A stretch of DNA of 13,948 bases from CAZXWN01 sp964644695 [NCBI: uncultured bacterium] (GCA_964644695.1 CAZXWN010000001.1:714581-728528); one strand, 5' to 3'; shown: positions 1-7,538, counted from the first letter of the stretch. The notes: generated from the sequence alone by a model not told the origin. Numbers and translations are program-made.

Positions 1-491
1 CGAGCAAGGTTACCTGATTTTTCCAGATAAAGTGCAAGCTGGTTCAAAATACCATCCAACATACCGGAAGCTTCACCCGCTTTTACCATATTGACATAAA
101 GGTCCGTAAATACTTTCGGATGTCGCTCCAACGCAGAAGTTAATGTGCTGCCAGCTTCAACATCTTTTTGTATGTTTAGAACAACTTGACGGAAATTTGC
201 ATTTTCCATCTGTTCACCCAGAACATCCAAACTCTCAATCAAAGGAAGACCGGCGCTAACCATCGTAGATAACTGACGCGTAAAAATAATCAAATCATCA
301 AGTTTAATCTTACTTCCCAACTTGCCAAAAAAACCAGAACGGCCTTTACCTGCCATATCCAAAGATATAGATGTAACTAACAAACCTTGACCACGCAGTT
401 GTCTGAGAACAGTTTCCTGATTTGGACCTTCCAAGGTTGATTGTATTAGAGCTCCCTGGCTGTTACGAGCTGAATACTTAAAATTGGGCAT
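1..491 (-). CDS. pilC: Type IV pilus / type II secretion inner-membrane platform protein PilC/GspF, N-terminal part
   Basis: The product is the inner-membrane platform of a type IV pilus or type II secretion machine, on which the PilB/GspE ATPase acts. Only the first 163 residues are present; the gene runs off the left edge. It starts MPNFKYSARNSQG, the usual PilC/GspF opening, with a short N-terminal domain (about residues 1-45), a Gly/Lys-rich linker (48-63), then the first T2SSF helical domain. That domain shows FTRQLSTMVSAGLPL (70-84) and GEASGMLDGIL near 140-150, both hallmarks of the family. The membrane helices expected later lie outside the window. The ATG at 491 is preceded by a modest GGGTAGG ribosome-binding site. 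It follows pilB on the same strand after 158 bases. PilC and GspF cannot be told apart from this fragment. Confidence 0.93.
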   Translation of the reverse strand, partial: MPNFKYSARNSQGALIQSTLEGPNQETVLRQLRGQGLLVTSISLDMAGKGRSGFFGKLGSKIKLDDLIIFTRQLSTMVSAGLPLIESLDVLGEQMENANFRQVVLNIQKDVEAGSTLTSALERHPKVFTDLYVNMVKAGEASGMLDGILNQLALYLEKSGNLA

Positions 492-525
492 AATGTTTGC
501 CTACCCTTTTCATTAAGAATCCTGT

Positions 526-542
526 CCAACTCATAGAGTTGG
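526..542. repeat. Short perfect inverted repeat in the pilB-pilC gap
   Basis: CCAACTC-ATA-GAGTTGG is a perfect 7-bp stem with a 3-nt loop, lying 35 bases upstream of the pilC start. There is no T-run on either side, so it is not an ordinary intrinsic terminator. It may be a leader hairpin that affects processing or translation of pilC, or a protein-binding site. The rest of the 158-base gap (492-649) holds no gene I can support. Confidence 0.45.
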
Positions 543-649
543 CAGTATACCTTACTATCCCACACTTATTACCTACTACCCCAAAAGAATACCACATCTC
601 TTTCATGATTTTCGATGAGAAAATGACTTCAAATATAAACAGGTAAAAA

Positions 650-2356
650 CTAATCAGCAATAGTTGCCCCTAATACTTCTTCCAAAGTGGTTAATCCCTC
701 AATGACTTTTAAGATCCCGGATTCCCGTAAAGTACGCATTCCATTTTCCCTGGCAAGTTTTTTTATGTATATAAGGCTTTGTCCATCAATAAGAGCTTCT
801 CTTATTATGTCAGTAACTACCAGTATTTCATAAAGGGAAACACGACCTCTATAACCTGTTTTGCTACAGAAATCACATCCCATTCCACGAGCAAAAGTTA
901 TATTATCTTTTGAGACATTTTCTGGCAATATAAAGGACTGAAGAACGTCTTTACTGGGAACATAGGTTTCCTTACAACGAGGACAAATTCTTCGTACTAA
1001 ACGTTGTGCGACAACCATATTCAAGGACGCTGTTACTAAAAATGGTTCAACACCCATATCGGTCAAACGCGTTACAGTACTTGGAGCATCATTTGTATGG
1101 ATTGTGCTAAAAACCAGGTGACCGGTCATAGCCGCTTTAATGGCAATTTCAGCTGTTTCTAAATCTCGGATTTCACCGACCAGGATAATGTCAGGATCTT
1201 GACGCAGGAATGAACGCAGGCCAGCTGCAAAAGTCAGACCGATTTCGGATTTTGCCTGAACCTGATTCACACCAGACAATTGGTATTCTACGGGGTCTTC
1301 AATTGTCATAATATTGACATCGGGACTGTTTACTGTACTTAAGGCTGAATAGAGGGTCGTTGTTTTACCACTTCCTGTGGGTCCAGAGACTAATACCATG
1401 CCATATGGTCGTGATATCTGTTCATTAAAAACCCTTAAGGTATCCCCTTCAAATCCCAGTTTTGTTAAATCCAAAACAAGGCTGCTGCGATCCAAAATAC
1501 GCATAACAACTTTTTCGCCAAAAACTGTGGGAATAATAGAAACACGAAGGTCAACCACTCGATCCTCGATTTTGACCTTAAATCGTCCATCTTGGGGTAA
1601 ACGGCGCTCAGCAATATCCATTTCAGACAGGATTTTGATACGAGAGACAATAGGTGCATATAATCTTCTGGGAGGAGGACTCACTTCGACTAAAGATCCA
1701 TCAACACGAAAACGAACCCGAATCGTATATTCAAAAGCCTCAATATGAATATCACTGGCCCTGTCACGAATCGCTTGTTGAAGAAGAGCGTTGACCCACT
1801 TAATAACCGGAGCCTCATCACTCATGGCTTTCATGTCAGCTACATCAACATCTTTATCCGTATCAGACACTACTTCCATTTCGTTTTCCTGAATATCTTT
1901 GAGCACCTGCTCCATGGCTCCACCACGATAATACTGGTCTATCGCACGGAGAATATCTGATTCATAACTTATGAGGGGTATGATTTCAAATTTTGTTAAT
2001 AATTTAAGTTCATCAAGAATAAAGATGTTTGCAGGGTCAGCTAAAGCGACAGTCAGGGTATTACCCATCTTATCAACCGGAATAATTTTATACTTCCGAA
2101 CGATGTCTTCCGGGATAGTTTTGATGATTGATACATCAATTTCATAATGAGATAAAGTAATGTAGGGTATTCCAAGCTGCTTACTGAGGGCCTGAGCAAT
2201 CGCTTCTTCAGAGACAAAACCTAATGTCACCAGGGTATCACCTAACCGCTTACCCTGGGATCGTTGGGCCTCCAGCGCTTTATCCAGTTGCTCTTTAGTA
2301 ATTAAACCTTCAGCAACCAGCATATCGCCTAAACGATAATTTTCAGCAATAGACAT
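650..2356 (-). CDS. pilB: Type IV pilus assembly / type II secretion ATPase PilB/GspE with MshEN domain
   Basis: This is the cytoplasmic hexameric ATPase that powers pilin polymerisation or type II secretion. The 568 residues match the usual PilB length. An N-terminal MshEN (T2SSE_N) domain carries two 24-residue motifs starting RLGDML (8-31) and RLGDTL (37-60). The C-terminal motor shows Walker A GPTGSGKTT (325-333, Lys331), an Asp box IEDPVEY (352-358), Walker B with DPDIILVGEIRD (387-398), a His box (STIHTND, 417-423) and four zinc-ligand cysteines C458, C461, C494, C497. All key residues are intact. It follows nadD after 45 bases, with AGAGGGA as a rather distant ribosome-binding site. 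The zinc site and MshEN domain favour an assembly ATPase (PilB, GspE or MshE) over the retraction ATPase PilT; which of the three is not settled. Confidence 0.95.
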   Translation of the reverse strand: MSIAENYRLGDMLVAEGLITKEQLDKALEAQRSQGKRLGDTLVTLGFVSEEAIAQALSKQLGIPYITLSHYEIDVSIIKTIPEDIVRKYKIIPVDKMGNTLTVALADPANIFILDELKLLTKFEIIPLISYESDILRAIDQYYRGGAMEQVLKDIQENEMEVVSDTDKDVDVADMKAMSDEAPVIKWVNALLQQAIRDRASDIHIEAFEYTIRVRFRVDGSLVEVSPPPRRLYAPIVSRIKILSEMDIAERRLPQDGRFKVKIEDRVVDLRVSIIPTVFGEKVVMRILDRSSLVLDLTKLGFEGDTLRVFNEQISRPYGMVLVSGPTGSGKTTTLYSALSTVNSPDVNIMTIEDPVEYQLSGVNQVQAKSEIGLTFAAGLRSFLRQDPDIILVGEIRDLETAEIAIKAAMTGHLVFSTIHTNDAPSTVTRLTDMGVEPFLVTASLNMVVAQRLVRRICPRCKETYVPSKDVLQSFILPENVSKDNITFARGMGCDFCSKTGYRGRVSLYEILVVTDIIREALIDGQSLIYIKKLARENGMRTLRESGILKVIEGLTTLEEVLGATIAD

Positions 2357-2401
2357 CGTCTTTATACATCCCTCTTGTGTATAGTCTAATTACATACTAA
2401 C

Positions 2402-2995
2402 TCATTTAGTTTCATAAAGTCGAGATTGTTTAATGTACTCCACCACTGGGTCTGGCAACCAATATCGAACAGGAAGATTGACACTTAATCGGTGACGGAT
2501 TTCAGTAGACGAGATATCCATCTGTGGCATGTTTATTTTGAGTAATTTCTGCAAGACACCTGGATGAAGATGGCTGTCATCATATCCAGGACGACCGGCA
2601 CCCGCAAATTTACATAAAGAGATTAATTCCTCAGACTTTCGCCAATTGGGAATATCCTCCAACATATCCATACCGACTATCAGATAAAGCTCAGTTTCTC
2701 CGTCATATTGTCCCAACAGCTCTTTAACTGTATCAATCGTAAAAGATACGCCTTCTCTCTGAATTTCACTGTCAGACACCGAAAATAAGGGGTTATTTTG
2801 AACCGCAATTTTCAACATATTATATCGGTGTTCAGAATCAACTAATCCTTCAGAACGTTTATGAGGAGGTAAATATGCCGGCATAAAAACCACTTTATCC
2901 AGGTTCAGTTGACTGGCAGCCTCCTGAGCCAGGATTAAATGCGCATAATGTACAGGGTTAAATGACCCGCCAAACAATCCGATTTTCCGCATCAT
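2402..2995 (-). CDS. nadD: Nicotinate-nucleotide adenylyltransferase NadD
   Basis: NadD adenylates nicotinate mononucleotide to deamido-NAD in NAD synthesis. The 197-residue reading has the nucleotidyltransferase signature GGSFNPVHYAHL (9-20, with H16 and H19 as the HxxH pair) and the second motif ISSTEIR (161-167). Length fits the family. The open frame extends upstream to an ATG at 3031, inside proA, but that adds 12 residues not seen in NadD proteins. The protein beginning (M)MRKIGLFGG matches the family start, so I chose the tandem ATGs at 2995/2992. These lie 4-7 bases after the proA stop, consistent with translational coupling; no good ribosome-binding site is seen directly upstream. 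The proA-nadD order is common, but the usual downstream partner rsfS (ybeB) is replaced here by pilB. Confidence 0.93.
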   Translation of the reverse strand: MMRKIGLFGGSFNPVHYAHLILAQEAASQLNLDKVVFMPAYLPPHKRSEGLVDSEHRYNMLKIAVQNNPLFSVSDSEIQREGVSFTIDTVKELLGQYDGETELYLIVGMDMLEDIPNWRKSEELISLCKFAGAGRPGYDDSHLHPGVLQKLLKINMPQMDISSTEIRHRLSVNLPVRYWLPDPVVEYIKQSRLYETK

Positions 2996-2999
2996 AATT

Positions 3000-4256
3000 C
3001 TACTGACGAATCTGACCTTCTCCATAAACAATGAATTTAAGACACGTTAATTCCTCAAGTCCCATGGGACCTCGGGCATGCAATTTGTCAGTACTGATAC
3101 CAATTTCCGCGCCAAGACCTAACTCAAATCCATCATTAAATCGAGTACTGGCATTCACAAAGACAGCGGAGGAATCAACCTCACGCAGGAAACGCTGCGC
3201 AGTATAATAATTACGGGTAATGATACATTCTGAGTGTTTAGAATCGTATTTATCAATAAAACTGACTGCTTCTTCAAAATCCCGGACAACTTTGACTGAA
3301 ATAATTTTAGCCAGGAATTCCTCACTCCAATCACTCTCAACAGCAGATTTGGCAGAAGGATATAAACTACAAACAGTTTCATCGCCTCTAATTTCAACAC
3401 CTTCCTCTGAAAGTGCCGATAATACATCCAACATCATGGTTTTAGCCAGGTCTTCATGAACAATAAGGTTTTCAATGGTGTTACAAACACCCGGGCGTTG
3501 AACTTTTGCGTTTAAGACGATTGACTTGGCCAATTCAGGTTCTGCTTCTTTATCAAGATAAACACTGCAAACACCTTTGTAATGTTTGATAACCGGAATC
3601 GTTGACTGTTCCACCACAGACCGAATTAAGGCTTCTCCGCCCCGGGGAATAATCAAATCAATATAACCATCCAGTTTTATCATTTCATAAATCGCCTGCC
3701 GGTCAGTCACTGGCAGATATTGAACAGCTTCCATGGGAGCATTGTTTTTCCGAAGCGCTTCCTGAAGGATACTTACAAGAACCATATTTGATTGGAAGGT
3801 CTCAGATCCACCTCGCAGTAAAATCGCATTACCCGACTTAAGGGTAAGCGCTGAAGCATCAATGGTCACATTAGGACGGGACTCATAAATAAAACCAATA
3901 ACTCCCAAAGGAACCCTCATTTTACCAACCATTAACCCATTGGGGCGCCGCCACATCTTTGTTACCTCACCCACGGGGTCCGGAAGTGAAACAACATCTT
4001 TTAATCCATCTGCCATGCCTTGTATCCGTTTGGGGGTTAATGTTAATCGATCAACCAGGGCGGGATTCATGTTTTTGGCTTTTGCAGATTCTACTTCTAC
4101 GGCATTGACCTTAATAATTTCATCCTGCTTTTGTATCAATAACTCAGCTGTATCCAGCAAAATCTGATTTTTTGTTTTAGAATCCACTTGCGCTAAGCGA
4201 CGAGATGCCTTTTGCGCTTTTTCTGCCAGTACTAAAATATCTTCCCGAATACTCAT
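3000..4256 (-). CDS. proA: Glutamate-5-semialdehyde dehydrogenase (gamma-glutamyl phosphate reductase) ProA
   Basis: ProA reduces gamma-glutamyl phosphate to glutamate-5-semialdehyde with NADPH, the second step of proline synthesis from glutamate. The 418 residues match the normal length. The catalytic cysteine is C258 in QRPGVCNTIEN, and the C-terminal family signature is present (GAEIGIS then KLHARGPMGLEELT). The ATG at 4256 has a good AGAGGT ribosome-binding site (4263-4268) six bases upstream. It is the first gene of the leftward operon, with a TATAAT-like -10 box and a palindrome in front. Its usual partner proB (glutamate 5-kinase) is not in the window and must lie elsewhere. Confidence 0.97.
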   Translation of the reverse strand: MSIREDILVLAEKAQKASRRLAQVDSKTKNQILLDTAELLIQKQDEIIKVNAVEVESAKAKNMNPALVDRLTLTPKRIQGMADGLKDVVSLPDPVGEVTKMWRRPNGLMVGKMRVPLGVIGFIYESRPNVTIDASALTLKSGNAILLRGGSETFQSNMVLVSILQEALRKNNAPMEAVQYLPVTDRQAIYEMIKLDGYIDLIIPRGGEALIRSVVEQSTIPVIKHYKGVCSVYLDKEAEPELAKSIVLNAKVQRPGVCNTIENLIVHEDLAKTMMLDVLSALSEEGVEIRGDETVCSLYPSAKSAVESDWSEEFLAKIISVKVVRDFEEAVSFIDKYDSKHSECIITRNYYTAQRFLREVDSSAVFVNASTRFNDGFELGLGAEIGISTDKLHARGPMGLEELTCLKFIVYGEGQIRQ

Positions 4257-4285
4257 TGTTATACCTCTTAATTTTTATCTTATTT

Positions 4286-4301
4286 CAATGTTTAAACATT
4301 G
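4286..4301. promoter_or_regulatory. 16-bp perfect palindrome at the proposed proA transcription start
   Basis: CAATGTTTAAACATTG is perfectly self-complementary and lies 30-45 bases upstream of the proA ATG. It abuts the -10-like box at 4307-4312, so the expected start of transcription falls at its edge. That is a typical place for a dimeric repressor operator. I do not recognise the regulator. A chance palindrome cannot be excluded in this AT-rich stretch. Confidence 0.4.
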
Positions 4302-4306
4302 GTTAG

Positions 4307-4312
4307 ATTATA
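4307..4312 (-). promoter_or_regulatory. Candidate -10 box for the proA-nadD-pilB-pilC operon
   Basis: Read leftward this is TATAAT, an exact sigma-70 -10 hexamer, placing transcription start near 4300 and giving a leader of about 44 nt. No convincing -35 hexamer occurs at 16-19 bases spacing, so the promoter is weak, activator-dependent or coincidental. Confidence 0.4.
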
Positions 4313-4419
4313 CTTAGATACCTATCGATAAAGGATAGTTTGACATAGCCTACTCTATCCTGCAACCATTTATCCCCATAAATTACTGTCTTTTCCTTTC
4401 TATTTAGAACTGTATCAAT

Positions 4420-4446
4420 CACGGAGTTGTTCCGAGCAACTCCGTG
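4420..4446. promoter_or_regulatory. Long perfect inverted repeat in the proA-argD divergent region
   Basis: CACGGAGTTG and CAACTCCGTG are exact 10-base inverted arms around the 7-base centre TTCCGAG. The element stands out from its AT-rich surroundings by its GC content. It is 153 bases upstream of argD and 164 bases upstream of proA. Neither strand has a T-run after it, so it is not a simple terminator. It could be a binding site for a dimeric regulator acting on either operon, or a leader hairpin. The remainder of 4257-4598 holds promoters and ribosome-binding sites but no gene I can support. Confidence 0.55.
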
Positions 4447-4581
4447 GATTCTTCGTTGATAAATGCATTTCCCTTCAAATTTGTAGGAAATTAATTGCGA
4501 GGTGGGTTCCACTCTGCTAAACTTATAAATTCCCCTTGCTCTCATAAACTAATGACAGTCCAAGGGTTCATCTTTTAAGTT

Positions 4582-4588
4582 AGGAAGG
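4582..4588 (+). promoter_or_regulatory. argD ribosome-binding site
   Basis: AGGAAGG sits 10 bases before the first of two ATGs (4599 and 4602). The spacing favours 4599 as the start of argD. Confidence 0.7.
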
Positions 4589-4598
4589 TTAACTGATT

Positions 4599-5804
4599 AT
4601 GATGAATACAAATCAAATCAAAGAATTAACTCATCAGTACATGCTAAATTTATCAGGTGAACGAGCTGCAGCATTGGTTCGTGGAGAAGGTATGTATGTT
4701 TGGGATGCTGATGGGAAAAAATACCTGGATTTCATTTCAGGAATTGCAGTAAACCTAATCGGACATTGTCACCCTAAACTAGTGGAAACCATTAATCAAC
4801 AAGCTAAAACATTGATTCATGTGTCAAATCTGTATTACACAGAACCCCAAGCTAAATTAGCCGAATTACTTTGTAGTTTAAGTTTTGGGGAAAAATGCTT
4901 CTTTTGCAATTCAGGTGCTGAAGCTAATGAAGGCGCCATTAAATTAGCACGAAAATATGCAAAGATGAACCATAGCCATGATAAATTTGAAATCATTTCT
5001 CTACTAAATTCCTTTCATGGCCGTACCATGGGAGCACTGTCAGCAACTGGACAGGAAAAATACCAAAAAGGTTTTGAGCCCCTACTTCCAGGATTTAAGT
5101 ATGCAGAACTAAACAACCTGGCTTCTGTTGAAGCACTTATCTCCGATAAAACCTGTGCCGTAATGATGGAACCCATTCAGGGAGAAAGTGGTGTCCATGA
5201 ATCTACTCTGGAATTTATAAAAGGAGTCAAAGAACTTTGTCAAAAATATAACGCCCTGTTGATTTTTGATGAAGTCCAATGTGGCCTCGGTCGAACAGGA
5301 AAAATGTTTGCTTATGAACATTATGGAATCACACCAGATATTATGACCTTGGCAAAAGGATTAGCCGGTGGGTTGCCTATTGGCGCTATTGTTGCTACCA
5401 ACACTGTCGGCTCTGCATTTGAACCAGGTAATCACGCATCCACTTTTGGTGGAAATCCATTATGTGCCGCCGCCGCCATAACCACGCTTCAAATAATTAT
5501 CTCGGACAAACTCATTGAGAATGCTGAACAAATGGGAGATTATCTGAAAGTAAAATTAAAAGCTTTAATGTTAGATTTCCCCTGCATTACAGAAATTCGA
5601 GGAAAAGGACTACTGATTGGTGCACAGTTAAATTGTAACGGAGCCCATTTGATTAAGATTGGTGTCGAAAAAGGAATGTTATTCAACTGTGCCGCAGGAA
5701 CAACATTAAGATTCCTCCCCGCATTAACCGTAAATAAAAACGAAATTGATGAAGCTATGGATATATTTGCTGATATCCTCACAACAGCCCAATTAGCAGG
5801 GTAA
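4599..5804 (+). CDS. argD: Acetylornithine aminotransferase ArgD
   Basis: This PLP-dependent class III aminotransferase converts N-acetylglutamate semialdehyde to N-acetylornithine in arginine synthesis; relatives can also serve the succinyldiaminopimelate step of lysine synthesis. The 401 residues are of normal length. Seen motifs are NSGAEANEG (104-112, phosphate-binding region), FHGRTMGAL, EPIQGESG, FDEVQCGLGRTG (D224 against the pyridine nitrogen, Q227), the Schiff-base lysine K253 in LAKGLAGG, and STFGGNP (T282 phosphate contact). argF begins 12 bases after its stop, which supports ArgD over ornithine or GABA aminotransferase. No other arginine gene apart from argF is in the window. Confidence 0.94.
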   Translation: MMNTNQIKELTHQYMLNLSGERAAALVRGEGMYVWDADGKKYLDFISGIAVNLIGHCHPKLVETINQQAKTLIHVSNLYYTEPQAKLAELLCSLSFGEKCFFCNSGAEANEGAIKLARKYAKMNHSHDKFEIISLLNSFHGRTMGALSATGQEKYQKGFEPLLPGFKYAELNNLASVEALISDKTCAVMMEPIQGESGVHESTLEFIKGVKELCQKYNALLIFDEVQCGLGRTGKMFAYEHYGITPDIMTLAKGLAGGLPIGAIVATNTVGSAFEPGNHASTFGGNPLCAAAAITTLQIIISDKLIENAEQMGDYLKVKLKALMLDFPCITEIRGKGLLIGAQLNCNGAHLIKIGVEKGMLFNCAAGTTLRFLPALTVNKNEIDEAMDIFADILTTAQLAG

Positions 5805-5816
5805 CTGGAGGTTGTC

Positions 5817-6770
5817 ATGAAAAGAGATTTTGTCGCCATTAAGGATTTGAGTTCTACTGAACTTGAACAATTAATTCATGCTGCACATAAGCTGAAAATC
5901 CGTCAAAAAAAAGGAATTCCTTTCAAACCACTGGAAGGAAAATCCTTAGGCATGATATTTCATAAACCTTCTGCCCGGACCCGGATATCCTTTGATGTTG
6001 GGATGTATCAACTGGGCGGTCATAACCTGATATTAACAGAGCAGGAAATTGGTTTTGGAAAACGAGAGTCCATCTATGATCTGGCTCAGTTATTTAGTCG
6101 GATGATGGACATTGTTATGATTCGGACTTTTCATCATAACGACGTTTTAGAATTGGCGCACCATTCCACAATCCCAGTGATAAATGGGTTGACGGATTAC
6201 AATCATCCCTGCCAAATATTGGCTGACTTATTAACTTTATTTGAGTCGGGAAAAAGTTTCAAACATCTCAAAGTTATATTTGTGGGTGATGGAAATAATG
6301 TTTGCATGTCATGGTTCTCCGCTGCGGCTCTTTTAGGGATTGATTTTACCCTTGCCTGTCCCGAGAAATATATGATCCCTGTTGAAAAACTCCAGTGGGC
6401 TTATCAACAAGCCGAAAAAAGTGGCGCTCAACTCCAAATCATTCATGACCCGGTAACAGCTGTAACAAACAGCGATGTGATTTATACGGATACATGGACC
6501 AGCATGGGACAGGAAACGGAAGCAGAAATAAGAAGAAAAGATTTTTCTGACTATCAGGTCAATAAAAAGCTGCTTTCACATGCAAAAGATACTGTATCTG
6601 TCATGCATTGCCTTCCTGCACATCGAGGAGAAGAAATTACAGACGAGATAATTGATTCACCTCAGTCCCTTGTTTTTGACCAGGCAGAGAATAGATTGCA
6701 TGCCCAGAAGGCAGTCCTTTTATGGCTACTGGCTCCAGAGCAATTCATGGCGCTGTTATCTGAAAAATAG
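5817..6770 (+). CDS. argF: Ornithine carbamoyltransferase ArgF
   Basis: The enzyme makes citrulline from ornithine and carbamoyl phosphate. At 317 residues it has the carbamoyl-phosphate motif SARTR (52-56), MIRTFHH, HPCQILADL (130-138), a GDGNNV turn (157-162), the ornithine loop DTWTSMGQE (D225, S229, M230) and HCLPAHRG (264-271). The DxxxSMG loop and HCLP motif point to a true ornithine carbamoyltransferase rather than an N-acetyl- or N-succinylornithine enzyme. Its start has a strong CTGGAGG ribosome-binding site (5805-5811) directly after the argD stop, so the two genes are one operon. Confidence 0.95.
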   Translation: MKRDFVAIKDLSSTELEQLIHAAHKLKIRQKKGIPFKPLEGKSLGMIFHKPSARTRISFDVGMYQLGGHNLILTEQEIGFGKRESIYDLAQLFSRMMDIVMIRTFHHNDVLELAHHSTIPVINGLTDYNHPCQILADLLTLFESGKSFKHLKVIFVGDGNNVCMSWFSAAALLGIDFTLACPEKYMIPVEKLQWAYQQAEKSGAQLQIIHDPVTAVTNSDVIYTDTWTSMGQETEAEIRRKDFSDYQVNKKLLSHAKDTVSVMHCLPAHRGEEITDEIIDSPQSLVFDQAENRLHAQKAVLLWLLAPEQFMALLSEK

Positions 6771-6813
6771 CTTCCACAACACTTAATGTCATTCATGTAG
6801 GGGAATAATTATT

Positions 6814-7491
6814 ATGGCGAAAGAAAAAAAAACGACCATTGATGTAGATGGTATAACTTATTTACGAATTCCTGTTAAGACACATGTCATCCAGCCTACG
6901 GATTCACCTGCAGAAGTTGTCTTTCAATATGTAAAAGATATTCAACAACCCGGTGACATCATCTTTATCAGTGAGAAAGCTGTCTCCGTCACACAAGGTC
7001 GTTCAATACCTACGAGTCAAATTAAAGTTGGTTTTTTAGCCGGGTTCTTGTGGAAACATGTAACTAAAAGTCCACATGGTGTTGGTTTGCGCAATCCCTA
7101 CTCTATGCAATGCGCAATCAATGAATGCGGAAGCTGTAGAATTTTATTAGCATCTATCGTAGGTGCCATCGGAAAACTATTAGGACGACGAGGGGATTTT
7201 TATCGCGTAGCGGGTCCACAAGCCTCTGGAATTGATGCGCCCAACACTTCACCTGTTCCGGGATTTGAAAGCAATGTCAGCCTGGGACCTAAAGATCCCG
7301 ATAAAGTAGCCCTTGCCATAAAAAATAAAACTGGACTTGAAACAGCAATTGTAGATATAAATGATTTAGGCGGTGTCGTACTGGGCGCTACACCAGGAAT
7401 TGATTGGGCACTCATTCCTCGGATTTTAAAAGACAATCCTTTGGGGCAAGGTAATGAATTAACACCCTTTGGAATAATCCGCCGTCAATAA
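6814..7491 (+). CDS. F420-0:gamma-glutamyl ligase family protein (COG1478, CofE-like)
   Basis: The 225-residue protein belongs to the CofE/F420_ligase fold, which joins glutamate to an acceptor with NTP. Supporting stretches are GDIIFISEKAVSVTQGR (about residues 48-64, the family's N-terminal signature), a central RILLASIVGAIGKLLGRRGDFYRVAG segment (split over residues about 109-135), SLGPKDPDKVA, and an IVDINDLGGVVLGAT strand near 180-195. There is no nitroreductase-like C-terminal domain as in FbiB. No other F420 gene is visible, so true CofE activity is doubtful. A Chlamydia COG1478 member is known to replace folylpolyglutamate synthase, making folate or another acceptor plausible. AGGGGA (6799-6804) is its ribosome-binding site, and 43 bases separate it from argF, consistent with the same operon. 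The family assignment is fairly safe; the substrate is unknown. Confidence 0.8.
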   Translation: MAKEKKTTIDVDGITYLRIPVKTHVIQPTDSPAEVVFQYVKDIQQPGDIIFISEKAVSVTQGRSIPTSQIKVGFLAGFLWKHVTKSPHGVGLRNPYSMQCAINECGSCRILLASIVGAIGKLLGRRGDFYRVAGPQASGIDAPNTSPVPGFESNVSLGPKDPDKVALAIKNKTGLETAIVDINDLGGVVLGATPGIDWALIPRILKDNPLGQGNELTPFGIIRRQ

Positions 7492-7521
7492 TTAAAACCA
7501 CAGTACAGATGTATAATGATG

Positions 7522-7527
7522 AAGAGG
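7522..7527 (+). promoter_or_regulatory. Ribosome-binding site that decides the response-regulator start
   Basis: AAGAGG lies 11 bases before the ATG at 7539. The upstream in-frame ATG at 7509 has no purine-rich site in front of it, so 7539 is preferred. Confidence 0.5.
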
Positions 7528-7538
7528 TCTCAGAAGAT

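Noticed and set aside
478-660. 60-codon minus-strand open frame between pilB and pilC
   Set aside because: It overlaps both neighbours in another frame, has no family resemblance and looks like chance.
2402-3031. Longer nadD start at 3031
   Set aside because: It would overlap proA by 32 bases and add 12 residues foreign to NadD; the tandem ATGs at 2995/2992 fit the family start.
4370-4378. DnaA-box-like TTATCCCCA
   Set aside because: A single near match with no cluster of boxes and no dnaA or dnaN nearby; not evidence for an origin.
4497-4517. Possible T-box antiterminator sequence upstream of argD (AGGTGGGTTCCAC)
   Set aside because: It only loosely resembles the T-box consensus, with no specifier stem or terminator hairpin with a U-run after it.
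4303-4545. 80-codon minus-strand open frame in the proA-argD gap
   Set aside because: No ribosome-binding site, it reads straight through the 10-bp inverted repeat and the proA -10 box, and the product resembles nothing I know.
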